Assembly: GCF_037572415.1 (NCBI RefSeq)
Contig: NZ_JBBHLB010000002.1
Location: 62,001-126,000, forward strand
Length of the DNA: 64,000 nucleotides
Reading direction: 5' to 3'
Source: Flavonifractor porci
GTDB lineage: Bacteria > Bacillota > Clostridia > Oscillospirales > Oscillospiraceae
Numbering within the stretch: the first letter of the stretch is position 1; each line of letters opens with the position of its first letter. Positions 25,611 to 33,715 of the stretch are shown here, in pieces. The position numbers and the translations under genes are program-made. Under the pieces are notes generated by a model. The model did no database searches and was not told the origin of the DNA. It was given only the letters and a program-made list of their open reading frames with translations.

Positions 25611-26690
25611 ATGACTCAGCGGGAACGGCAGATCCTCAAGTGGATCGAAGAAAACCCCCTGATCTCCCAGCAGGAGCTGGCGGAGAAGGCCGGTATTACC
25701 CGGTCGTCGGCGGCGGTGCATATCTCCAACCTGATGAAGCAGGGACATATCGCCGGAAAGGGCTACATCGTCCGTACCGCTCCTTACGCGGTGGTGGTGG
25801 GAGGCGTGAATCTGGACATCGGCGGCCGGTCTTTCGGCAAGCTGGTGCCGGCGGACTCCAATCCCGGACAGGTGCGGACCAGCCTGGGGGGCGTGGGCCG
25901 CAACATTGCTCACAATATGGCCTTGCTGGGGATGGATGTGCGGATGCTCACCGCCTTCGGTGACGATATGAACGCCCAGCGCATTGCCGCCAGCTGCGGG
26001 GAGCTGGGTATCGACATCAGCCAGTGCCTGACGGTGCCCGGCGGCGCCACCTCCACCTATCTCTTTATCGCCGACCACCGGGGGGATATGGCCCTGGCGG
26101 TGAGCGACATGGAGATCTATGAACACATGACCCCCGCTTTTCTGGCTGGCCGGAGCCGTCTGCTGCAAAACGCCCAGCTGGTGGTGGTGGATACCAACAT
26201 TCCGGCTCAATCCATTGCCTGGCTGGCGGACAACCTGCATCTGCCCATCTTTGCCGATCCGGTATCTACCGCCAAGGCGGAGAAGCTGCGGCCGGTGCTG
26301 GGCAAGCTCCATACCCTCAAGCCCAACCGGATGGAGGCGGAGCTGCTCTCCGGGGTGGCCATCACCGACGAGAGCAGCCTGAACCGGGCGGCGGACACCC
26401 TGCTGGACACCGGCCTGCGGCGGGTATTCATCAGCCTGGGCGGGGAGGGCGTGCTGGCCGCCGACCACAACGGGCGGGTCCATGTGCCCTGCTGTTACGG
26501 CCAGATGGTGAATACCACCGGCTGCGGCGACGCGGGTATGGCTGCCATCGCCTGGGCCTACCTGGAGGGTACCGATCTGGCGGGCACCGCCAAAGCCGCC
26601 ATGGCGGCGGGAGCCATTGCCATGGAGAGCGCCGAGACCATTAACCCGGCCATGAGCGCCCGACTGCTCAGAGACCGGATGGAAGCATAA
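25611..26690 (+). CDS. psuK: Pseudouridine kinase with N-terminal winged helix
   Basis: A 359-residue fusion. Residues 1-55 form a winged helix (TQRERQILKWIEENPLISQQELAEKAGITRSSAAVHI), and residues 60-355 a PfkB kinase: GGVNLDIGG, SLGGVGRNIAHNMALLG, TLKPNRMEAELL and the catalytic NTTGCGDAGMA. The kinase phosphorylates pseudouridine to its 5'-phosphate. The companion glycosidase gene follows after 37 bases, which fixes the pathway. AGGAGGTGCCCC precedes the ATG. The HTH suggests that the kinase also regulates its own operon, as seen in many HTH-PfkB proteins. Confidence 0.85.
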   Translation: MTQRERQILKWIEENPLISQQELAEKAGITRSSAAVHISNLMKQGHIAGKGYIVRTAPYAVVVGGVNLDIGGRSFGKLVPADSNPGQVRTSLGGVGRNIAHNMALLGMDVRMLTAFGDDMNAQRIAASCGELGIDISQCLTVPGGATSTYLFIADHRGDMALAVSDMEIYEHMTPAFLAGRSRLLQNAQLVVVDTNIPAQSIAWLADNLHLPIFADPVSTAKAEKLRPVLGKLHTLKPNRMEAELLSGVAITDESSLNRAADTLLDTGLRRVFISLGGEGVLAADHNGRVHVPCCYGQMVNTTGCGDAGMAAIAWAYLEGTDLAGTAKAAMAAGAIAMESAETINPAMSARLLRDRMEA

Positions 26691-26727
26691 GCATAACGAC
26701 AACTGATTTCATATGGAGGTAACTGCA

Positions 26728-27651
26728 ATGAATCTAAACAAGTTTCTGGATGTAGCCCCTGAAGTAGCCCAGGCCGTGGCCGAGGGCAAGCCTGTGGTGG
26801 CCCTGGAGTCCACCATCATCTCCCACGGTATGCCATACCCCCAGAATGTGGAGACCGCCCTGAAGGTGGAGCAGATCATCCGGGACAACGGCGCGGTGCC
26901 CGCCACCATCGCCATCCTGGGTGGCCGACTGAAGGCCGGTCTGAGCGCTGAGGAGATCGAGTACCTGGGCAAGCAGGGCCAGGCGGTGACCAAGGCCAGC
27001 CGCCGTGACCTGGCTGTGCTGGTGGCCCGCAAGGCCGACGGCGCTACCACCGTTACCACTACCATGATGATCGCCCACATGGCCGGCATCAAGATCTTTG
27101 CCACCGGCGGCATCGGAGGCGTCCACCGGGGTGCCGAGACCACCATGGATATCTCCGCCGACCTGGAGGAGCTGGCCTCTACCCCCGTGATGGTGGTGTG
27201 CGCCGGCGCCAAGTCCATCCTGGACCTGGGCCTGACCCTGGAGTACCTGGAGACCCACGGCGTGCCCGTCATCGGCTACGGCACCAAGGAGCTGCCCGCC
27301 TTCTACACCCGCAAGAGCGGCTTTGAGGTGGACTACCGCATGGACACCCCCGCGGAGATCGCCGCCGCTTTCCACGCTTCTCAGGAGCTGGGCCTGAAGG
27401 GCGGTATGCTGGTGACCAACCCCATCCCCGAGGAGTTTGCCATGGACCACGACGTGATCAACAAGGCCATCGACGAGGCCATTGCCCAGGCCAAGGAGCA
27501 GGGCATCCACGGCAAGGCCACCACCCCCTTCCTGCTGGCCAAGGTGAAGGAGCTTACCGGCGGCGACAGCCTGGATTCCAACATTCAGCTGGTGTTCAAC
27601 AACGCCCGTCTGGCTGCCCGCACTGCTGCCGAGCTGTGCGCCATGGGTTGA
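26728..27651 (+). CDS. psuG: Pseudouridine-5'-phosphate glycosidase
   Basis: A 307-residue enzyme that splits pseudouridine 5'-phosphate into uracil and ribose 5-phosphate. VVALESTIISHGMPYPQNVETA near residue 25, KASRRDLAVLVARKADGATTVTTTM and FATGGIGGVHRGAETTMDIS are family signatures, including the catalytic Lys and metal-binding Asp regions. Length is standard. TGGAGGTAACTGCA precedes the ATG at 26728. Together with psuK it forms a two-gene RNA-turnover salvage operon, ended by a terminator. Confidence 0.95.
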   Translation: MNLNKFLDVAPEVAQAVAEGKPVVALESTIISHGMPYPQNVETALKVEQIIRDNGAVPATIAILGGRLKAGLSAEEIEYLGKQGQAVTKASRRDLAVLVARKADGATTVTTTMMIAHMAGIKIFATGGIGGVHRGAETTMDISADLEELASTPVMVVCAGAKSILDLGLTLEYLETHGVPVIGYGTKELPAFYTRKSGFEVDYRMDTPAEIAAAFHASQELGLKGGMLVTNPIPEEFAMDHDVINKAIDEAIAQAKEQGIHGKATTPFLLAKVKELTGGDSLDSNIQLVFNNARLAARTAAELCAMG

Positions 27652-27667
27652 GTTTTCCGTTTTTCAA

Positions 27668-27702
27668 GCAAAAGAGCGCCGCTTCATGCGGCGCTCTTTT
27701 GC
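27668..27702 (+). terminator. Terminator of psuKG
   Basis: GCAAAAGAGCGCCGC pairs with GCGGCGCTCTTTTGC across a 5-base loop; the right arm contains the T-run. Confidence 0.85.
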
Positions 27703-27761
27703 TGTTTCGACACTGGAAATTGTAACAATATTTCTTTTTGTTTACATTCATCTGCCATGCG

Positions 27762-27790
27762 TTGAATCCGTCTCTGCCTGGACGTATAAT
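27762..27790 (+). promoter_or_regulatory. Promoter of the 5'-nucleotidase/SLH gene
   Basis: TTGAAT (27762-27767), 17 bases, TATAAT (27785-27790). The leader to the start at 27875 is about 80 bases. Confidence 0.7.
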
Positions 27791-27874
27791 AAAACAAAAT
27801 GATCACACTTGGACCATATCACCGGTCCTGCACCGGTAACATACGCCCTGTATGGGAGAAAAGAGGCGATCTTG

Positions 27875-29956
27875 ATGGCGCGGAAATCCATATTGTTCCG
27901 CAGGCTGGGCGCGGCGCTGCTGGCGCTGCTGCTTCTGCCGGCCGGAGCCTGGGCCGCGGAGCCTGCGGCTGTTCAGGCTGGTCCTGCCCTGGGAATCTAC
28001 ACCACAGGAGATATGGCGGGCCGGGTAGGGGAGACCGATCCTCTGACCGGGCAGCCGGAAGAGAACAGCTATTTGAAGGTGGCTTCCGCCATGGCAGCGG
28101 AACGCCAGACCATGGAGAGTACCCTGCTGTTGGACAGCGGCGACGCGGTGGCCAATACGCTGGTCAGCGGCAGCGCCGCCGATACGGCTTTGTCTTTGCG
28201 GACCATCGGCTATGACGGATTCATTCCCAGTGTGGAGGAATTCAGGCTGGGACAGGGGCATCGGGCCGCCTTTTTCCGGGATCTGACCCAGGAGAACGGC
28301 GAGGGTGCGCCGGTGGAGCTGATTTCCGCCGACTGGATGGAGGGGGACAGCGGCCAGACCGCTGCCCAGCCCTACCACATTTACACCAGGCAGCTGGGCG
28401 GTAAGGATATTCGCATCGCGGTGGTAGGGTTGGGTACCCTGGAGGTGCCTCAGTCATTGCCCTCCTACTATTACAGCGACAGCCGGTTCGGCCATGGGGA
28501 CAATACCAGCCTGAGCTATGCCTGGGAGTGGAATCACTGGATCTGGCCCCAGCTGAAGCAGCAGAATTGTGACCTGGTGGTGGCGTGCTGTCATACAGAC
28601 CAGGAGACGCTGCGGAAGTTTGCTGCTCAGACCACGGGAATTGATCTGTTGGTGGGCGGCCACGGCCAGGCGGATATGGGCACTGTGGAAAACCGGGAAG
28701 GCCAACCGGTGTCCTGGGTCAGCAGCGGTGGGACCGCACTGACCCGCACGGTGGTGACACTCTCTGCTGACGGCACGCCGGTGATCGGGGAGAGCCAGCT
28801 GCTGAGATTGAGCGGCTATGAGAATGATTGGGGATTGGCGAAGGCCACCGCCCGCGGGCAGCAGATCCAGCAGGTGAAAGCCGGCCAGAAAACGGGATCC
28901 TTGTCCGGCAGCTGGACAGAGAACGTTGCCAGCGCTGCCCAGCAGACACAGGTGGCTGATCTGGTGGCCCGGGCCATGCTGTGGACCTCGGGGGCGGATG
29001 TGGCTCTGGTCACAAATGGAAGCCTGGGCTATCTGCCTGAGCAGAGCAGCAGCGGAAGCGGAGCGCGTCCTTTGACCCTGAAGGACTGCGCTGCTCTGGC
29101 AAGGGGAACCAGCCCGGTGGTGATGGTGGAGCTGACCGGCGCCCAGCTGGAGGCGTGGCTGGAGGTCTGCGCCGGTCGATACCAGGTGGATGAGAGCGGC
29201 CGGGTAACCGGCGGTCAGGACGCGGATTTTCTCTATGGCATGGACTATGAGCTTTACGTGGGCGGTCAGCCCGGACAACGGGTGGTCAACCTGACCTGGC
29301 AGGGGCAGCCGGTGGAGCGGGCCCGAACTTATCGCGTGATTTTGGAGGAAGCCCACCTGCGTGACGAAGAGTTCCCGGCCTGTACGGTTGTGTGGTCCGC
29401 CGCCGCCGATATGCAGTATGCCGCCACCGGGGGGACCATGGCTTCGCTTTTGGCGGTGTTTACCTCCCGTATGGGGACCGTCATACCCCAGCGGCAGAGC
29501 ACTTGGGCGGTATATGCTGGCTCTGTGGACAGCCCCATAACCCGGCTGGATTTTGTGGAGATGCTCTATGGTGTTGCGGGCCAGCCCAAGCCGGGTGCCA
29601 GTGTGGCCTTTGCAGATGTAACGGGCAGCGACGCGGTGGTTTGGGCCGCGGAGAAGCGCATTGTCAGCGGTGATGGCAAGGGCAAGTTCCTGCCCCGGAT
29701 GGAAGTGACCCGGGAACAGGCGGCGGTCATGCTTTATAATTACGCCCGGGCAGAAAATCTGAACCTGACCGCCGATGGCTCGTCTGTCAACGCCCTGTCC
29801 GACCGGGCATCTGTCTCCGGCTGGGCTGTAACCCCGGTGGACTTTTGCCTCCGCAACGATCTGCTGGAGCCGGTGAACGGTCAGTTCCGGCCCTCTGCCA
29901 CCATGACCCGGTCGGAGGTCCAGCGGACGATGGAAGTTTTGAACACATTGGATTGA
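27875..29956 (+). CDS. 5'-nucleotidase/metallophosphatase-like surface protein with SLH repeats
   Basis: A 693-residue exported protein. Signal peptide to about residue 27 (LLLLPAGAWA). Residues about 35-300 are a calcineurin-like domain in UshA style (LLLDSGDAVANTL, VVACCHTD, LLVGGHGQAD), but the first metal motif is hard to find, so activity is uncertain. A 5'-nucleotidase C-terminal domain follows (about 330-500, VALVTNGSLGYL). About 150 C-terminal residues form SLH repeats (FADVTGSDAVVWAAEKRIVSGDGKGKFLP). It would sit on the wall and release nucleosides or phosphate. The ribosome site is weak (AGAGGCG). Confidence 0.85.
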   Translation: MARKSILFRRLGAALLALLLLPAGAWAAEPAAVQAGPALGIYTTGDMAGRVGETDPLTGQPEENSYLKVASAMAAERQTMESTLLLDSGDAVANTLVSGSAADTALSLRTIGYDGFIPSVEEFRLGQGHRAAFFRDLTQENGEGAPVELISADWMEGDSGQTAAQPYHIYTRQLGGKDIRIAVVGLGTLEVPQSLPSYYYSDSRFGHGDNTSLSYAWEWNHWIWPQLKQQNCDLVVACCHTDQETLRKFAAQTTGIDLLVGGHGQADMGTVENREGQPVSWVSSGGTALTRTVVTLSADGTPVIGESQLLRLSGYENDWGLAKATARGQQIQQVKAGQKTGSLSGSWTENVASAAQQTQVADLVARAMLWTSGADVALVTNGSLGYLPEQSSSGSGARPLTLKDCAALARGTSPVVMVELTGAQLEAWLEVCAGRYQVDESGRVTGGQDADFLYGMDYELYVGGQPGQRVVNLTWQGQPVERARTYRVILEEAHLRDEEFPACTVVWSAAADMQYAATGGTMASLLAVFTSRMGTVIPQRQSTWAVYAGSVDSPITRLDFVEMLYGVAGQPKPGASVAFADVTGSDAVVWAAEKRIVSGDGKGKFLPRMEVTREQAAVMLYNYARAENLNLTADGSSVNALSDRASVSGWAVTPVDFCLRNDLLEPVNGQFRPSATMTRSEVQRTMEVLNTLD

Positions 29957-29966
29957 ACCTGTTTAT

Positions 29967-30008
29967 GAAAGAAAACCGGACGCCCTGTGGGGCGTCCGGT
30001 TTTCTTTC
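29967..30008 (+). terminator. Strong terminator
   Basis: An 18-bp stem (arm GAAAGAAAACCGGACGCC) with a 6-base loop; the right arm contributes the T-rich tract. Confidence 0.9.
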
Positions 30009-30086
30009 ACAAAACGGTAAGAGGACGTTTAGAAATTTTTAAGATGATCCTGATACACTATCTTCAGAAGCAAAGGAGGCATACAG

Positions 30087-30851
30087 ATGGAGCAGATTCT
30101 GAAGGTAGAAGGACTGTGCCGGGATTATGGCAGAGGAACGGTTACCCGCGCGGTGGACCATGTGGATTTTACGGTGGAAAAGGGGGAATTTGTGGGCATT
30201 ATGGGCCCGTCCGGCAGCGGAAAAACCACCCTGCTCAACTGCATTTCCACCATTGATACCCCTACGGCAGGCCACATCTGGGTAGAGGGGCAGGATATCA
30301 CAGCGCTGAAGCAGAAGCAGCTCTCCCAGTTCCGCCGGGAGCGGCTGGGTTTTGTGTTCCAGGACTGCAACCTGCTGGATACGCTGACTGCTTTTGAAAA
30401 CATTGCCCTGGCTCTCACCATCCGCAAGACTCCTCCTCAAAAGGTGGGGCGGCTGGTGCAGGAGACCGCTCAGCTGCTGGAGATCACCGATTGTCTGAAC
30501 AAATATCCCTATCAGATGTCGGGCGGTCAGCAGCAGCGTGCCGCCGCGGCAAGGGCGATCATTACCCAGCCCGCCCTGATCCTGGCCGATGAGCCCACCG
30601 GCGCCCTGGACTCCAAGTCTGCCAGGCTGCTGCTGGAGCGGTTTGAGGTGATGAACGAGCTGCGCGAGGCCACCATTCTGATGGTGACCCACGACGCCTT
30701 TACCGCAAGTTATTGCCATCGTATCCTCTTTCTGCGGGACGGTGCGGTGTTTGCCCAGCTGGAGCGGGGCGCTCTGGATCGCAGAGACTTTTTCCGGCGA
30801 ATCATCGACGTGGTGACTGAGCTGGGAGGTGACCAGAGCAATGTTCTATAA
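30087..30851 (+). CDS. ABC transporter ATP-binding protein, BceA/MacB-like
   Basis: A 254-residue ATPase: Walker A GPSGSGKTT, signature MSGGQQQR, Walker B LILADEPTGALDSKS and H-loop MVTHD. It resembles the ATPases paired with large FtsX-like permeases for export of, or resistance to, antimicrobial peptides. It overlaps the following permease gene by 11 bases. Unlike many bce loci, no histidine kinase or response regulator gene lies next to it, so its control is not visible here. Confidence 0.92.
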   Translation: MEQILKVEGLCRDYGRGTVTRAVDHVDFTVEKGEFVGIMGPSGSGKTTLLNCISTIDTPTAGHIWVEGQDITALKQKQLSQFRRERLGFVFQDCNLLDTLTAFENIALALTIRKTPPQKVGRLVQETAQLLEITDCLNKYPYQMSGGQQQRAAAARAIITQPALILADEPTGALDSKSARLLLERFEVMNELREATILMVTHDAFTASYCHRILFLRDGAVFAQLERGALDRRDFFRRIIDVVTELGGDQSNVL

Positions 30852-32610
30852 GCTGGCGGTCAAAAATGTAGGGCGCAGCTTCCGGGACTACGGGGTATAC
30901 TTCCTGACCGTAGCCTTCGGCGTGTGTCTCTTCTATGTGTTCAACGCCCTGGAGACTCAGACTGTGATCCGCTATCTGGCCCAGCATCCCCGGGCCAACA
31001 TCGTGGGAGCCATCCAGCAGCTCATCGGTATGCTGTCGGTTTTTGTGTGGGTGGTACTGGCCTTCCTCATCCTGTACGCCTCCGGCTTTCTGGTCCGCCG
31101 CCGGTCCCGGGAGCTGGGCACCTATCTGATGCTGGGCATGGAGCGCTGGCAGGTGGCCCGGCTGCTGCTGGCGGAGACCGCCGTCATTGCCCTGACGGCT
31201 CTGGCGGTTGGGCTGGCGCTGGGCGTGGTGCTCTCTCAGGCGCTGTCCCTCTTTACCGCCGGACTCTTTGCCGTGCCCATGACTTTTTTTGCGTTTTCCA
31301 TCTCTCTCCCCGCGCTGGGTAAGACGGTGCTGGCTTTTGCGGCTATCTTCCTGCTGGTGATGTTCTGCCACGCATTTACCATATCCCGGCGGAAGCTGAT
31401 CGACCTGCTGCGGGCCCGGCGGGTGAACCAGGAACTGAAGGTGCGCAGTCTGGGCGTCTCGGTGGTGCTCTTTCTCATCGGCTGTGCCCTGCTGGTTGTG
31501 GCCTACACCATGCTGCTGACCCGGGGCCTGCTGCGGGTGGACGAACTGTTCTGGGTGATGATCGGATTGGGCAGCCTGGGTACTCTGCTGTTTTTCCGGG
31601 CGCTGTCCGGCTTTCTGCTGCGTCTGTGCCAGAGCAGTAAAAAGCTCTACTATAAAAACTTAAATATGTTCATCCTGCGGCAGTTCAACGCCAACATCAA
31701 TACCACCTACCGCTCCATGACGGTGATCTGTCTGATGCTGCTGCTGGCCATCGGTATTACTGCTACCTCTGTGGGACTGAACAACACTGTCTCTCAGATG
31801 GCGGACCAGACCGTGCCCCAGGATGTGGAACTGTCTGTCTGGCCGGAGGAGGATGGAGGGGCCATGGATCTGCCCGCCCTGCTGGCGGCAGAGGGCTTTG
31901 AACCGGACCAGCAGTGCAGCCGCTGGATCACCTTCCCCATGTATCGGGACGAGGATGGACACTCCTATCTGCTCCAGACGGACTACGACGCCTATGCGGC
32001 TGCCTGGGGAAGGGAGAAAGCCGATACTTTTGTGGAGGACTGGGGTATCCGGCTGGTGTCCGGCGAAACGGAAGGGCTGTCTGTGTCCCGCTGGTACTTC
32101 CTGGCCGACTATGCCGGGGGCGCTCAGGAGGCGGAGGACGCTTTTCTGGCGGCAGTGGACGATCTGAAGGATACCGGGGGCTACTCCTATACCACCAAAC
32201 TGTCTGCCTGGATGGAGCTGATGGGTACCAAGGTGCTGGTGCTCTTCATCGGCCTCTATCTGGGGGTGGTGTTCCTGGTGGCCTCGGCGGCGGTGCTGGC
32301 CCTCCAGCAGCTCAGTCAGGCTGCCGACAGCGCCCAGCGCTACCGGGTGCTGTCCCGGCTGGGCGTGTCCGAGCGGATGCGGGGCCGGTCGGTGGATATC
32401 CAGGTGTTCCTGGCCTTCTTCCTTCCGCTGGCGCTGGCGCTGGTCCATGCCGTGGTGGGCATGACCGCCGCCAACGCCGTGATTGCCGAGGTGGGGAAGG
32501 TGGACGTGGCGGCCTCCAGCGCCGTTACCGCCCTGCTGCTGGTGGCGGTATACGGCGGCTACTTCCTGGCCACCTGCTGGGGCAGCCGGCGGCTGCTCAA
32601 GGGAGGCTGA
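30841..32610 (+). CDS. FtsX-like ABC permease, BceB-like
   Basis: A 589-residue membrane protein with about eight to ten hydrophobic segments. An FtsX-type core lies near residues 60-160 (GIGMLSVFVWVVLAFLILYASGFLVRRRSRELGTYLMLGM) and a second membrane block at the C-terminus. A roughly 150-residue extracytoplasmic region (about residues 320-470) lies between them, as in BceB proteins that recognise peptide antibiotics. GGGAGGTGACCAGAGCA precedes the ATG at 30841. It works with the ATPase encoded just upstream. Confidence 0.88.
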   Translation: MFYKLAVKNVGRSFRDYGVYFLTVAFGVCLFYVFNALETQTVIRYLAQHPRANIVGAIQQLIGMLSVFVWVVLAFLILYASGFLVRRRSRELGTYLMLGMERWQVARLLLAETAVIALTALAVGLALGVVLSQALSLFTAGLFAVPMTFFAFSISLPALGKTVLAFAAIFLLVMFCHAFTISRRKLIDLLRARRVNQELKVRSLGVSVVLFLIGCALLVVAYTMLLTRGLLRVDELFWVMIGLGSLGTLLFFRALSGFLLRLCQSSKKLYYKNLNMFILRQFNANINTTYRSMTVICLMLLLAIGITATSVGLNNTVSQMADQTVPQDVELSVWPEEDGGAMDLPALLAAEGFEPDQQCSRWITFPMYRDEDGHSYLLQTDYDAYAAAWGREKADTFVEDWGIRLVSGETEGLSVSRWYFLADYAGGAQEAEDAFLAAVDDLKDTGGYSYTTKLSAWMELMGTKVLVLFIGLYLGVVFLVASAAVLALQQLSQAADSAQRYRVLSRLGVSERMRGRSVDIQVFLAFFLPLALALVHAVVGMTAANAVIAEVGKVDVAASSAVTALLLVAVYGGYFLATCWGSRRLLKGG

Positions 32611-32640
32611 ACTCAGGAGGTGCCTCCCTGCGTGATAGAG

Positions 32641-32673
32641 CAAGGGCCTGCCGCAATCTGCGGCAGGCCCTTG
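32641..32673. terminator. Hairpin between convergent genes
   Basis: A perfect 14-bp stem (arm CAAGGGCCTGCCGC) with a 5-base loop. Neither strand has a clear T-run, so termination may be partial. Confidence 0.5.
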
Positions 32674-32678
32674 TGGAG

Positions 32679-33137
32679 TTATGGATCGTCTGAATTGTCC
32701 CAGTCCTCTGAATCCTCCGGCTCCTTGGCAGGATCGGTTTCCTCAGTGGGGTAAAAGACCTGGAGCATGGCCCGAAGCAGGACCCAGAGTGCGGAGCAGA
32801 CCACCGTCTCCACAGCCAGCAGGCCCGCGAAGCGGGCGGTGCTGCCGTCCAGGAAAAAGGATTCCACCACCGAGAAGAGGATCAGAAAGGCCAGCTGGGA
32901 AAAGAAAATGAGAAACTGCACCAGCAGAGGGGTCTTGTAGCGGGAGAGTTTGGGGCGGAACCGCTGACTCAGCCGGTCCCGCAGGAGCTTGAGGGGCGGA
33001 AAGAATGCCACCAGGAGGGGGGAGAGCACCATGGCAATGGCCGCAGGGTGGGACAGGAGCCGGGCCAGCTCGGCTTCGCCACTGCTGGATGATTCCATGC
33101 CGGGCGGGTCCAGATAAGCCAGGAAAATCGGATCCAT
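32679..33137 (-). CDS. Hypothetical membrane protein
   Basis: A 152-residue protein with about three hydrophobic segments (near residues 30-47, 72-92 and 102-122) and an acidic C-terminal tail (EETDPAKEPEDSEDWDNSDD). No family recognised. AAAGGAGGCACAGTTT precedes the ATG at 33137, which supports it over an overlapping frame on the same strand (32743-33333). It is a single gene convergent with the ABC permease. Confidence 0.65.
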   Translation of the reverse strand: MDPIFLAYLDPPGMESSSSGEAELARLLSHPAAIAMVLSPLLVAFFPPLKLLRDRLSQRFRPKLSRYKTPLLVQFLIFFSQLAFLILFSVVESFFLDGSTARFAGLLAVETVVCSALWVLLRAMLQVFYPTEETDPAKEPEDSEDWDNSDDP

Positions 33138-33252
33138 AAACTGTGCCTCCTTTTCTTGGTTCTGCCTCTGGCTCCATGATAGGCCGGGGCTGGGAGGAAG
33201 TCAAGATACAGGGGAGGATCTTTGGAACTTCCCGTAAAAAATAATAAAACAC

Positions 33253-33281
33253 TTGTAATCGTTCCTGTTTTGTGCTATTAT
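33253..33281 (+). promoter_or_regulatory. Promoter of secG
   Basis: TTGTAA (33253-33258), 17 bases, TATTAT (33276-33281). The leader carries two small hairpins (GGCGC/GCGCC and GCCCC/GGGGC). Confidence 0.65.
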
Positions 33282-33369
33282 CAATTTTACGTATGAGAGA
33301 AGGCGCGGGAGGACTGCGCCAAATAGAGTGCACATTGCCCCGCTGACGGGGCCGAAAGGACGATGTAGC

Positions 33370-33606
33370 GTGGATTACACCAAGCTGATTCTGAGCATTA
33401 TCGATGTGGCGGCCTGCCTGTTCCTCATCGCCGTGGTGCTGCTCCAGTCCGGCAAGAGCGCCGGTCTATCCGGCGCCATCGCCGGTGTTGCCGACACCTT
33501 TATGGCCAAGAACAAGGCCAAGAGCTGGGACGCCAAGCTGGCCAAGATGACCAAGTGGGTGGCCATCGGCTTTATGATCATTACTTTTGTGATCTGCCTG
33601 CTCTGA
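33370..33606 (+). CDS. secG: Preprotein translocase subunit SecG
   Basis: A 78-residue membrane protein of the SecYEG channel. Two membrane segments (about residues 5-25 and 55-75) flank the conserved cytoplasmic loop LLQSGKSAGLSGAIAGVADTFMAKNKAKSWDAKL. The start is GTG at 33370, with AAAGGA upstream; a longer in-frame ATG lacks a site. It precedes rnr, the usual neighbourhood in Firmicutes. A strong terminator separates them. Confidence 0.93.
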   Translation: MDYTKLILSIIDVAACLFLIAVVLLQSGKSAGLSGAIAGVADTFMAKNKAKSWDAKLAKMTKWVAIGFMIITFVICLL

Positions 33607-33612
33607 GTATGC

Positions 33613-33649
33613 AAAAAAACGCCCTTCCGGTTCCGGAAGGGCGTTTTTT
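33613..33649 (+). terminator. Terminator after secG
   Basis: A near-perfect stem (CGCCCTTCCGG / CCGGAAGGGCG) with A- and T-runs on either side. Confidence 0.9.
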
Positions 33650-33650
33650 G

Positions 33651-33678
33651 TTGCGCCTGGGGCAAAACGGGGTATAAT
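33651..33678 (+). promoter_or_regulatory. Promoter of rnr
   Basis: TTGCGC (33651-33656), 16 bases, TATAAT (33673-33678), immediately after the secG terminator. Confidence 0.6.
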
Positions 33679-33715
33679 ACAAACCAGAAATATCAGAATC
33701 AGAAAGGAACGATCT

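Noticed and set aside
32743..33333. Alternative 196-residue frame over the small membrane protein
   Set aside because: Low-complexity Pro/Gly/Arg translation and no ribosome site, while the frame chosen has a good site and membrane segments.
33282..33369. Structured RNA gene before secG
   Set aside because: Only two short hairpins in an ordinary leader; nothing resembles tmRNA, 6S or SRP RNA.
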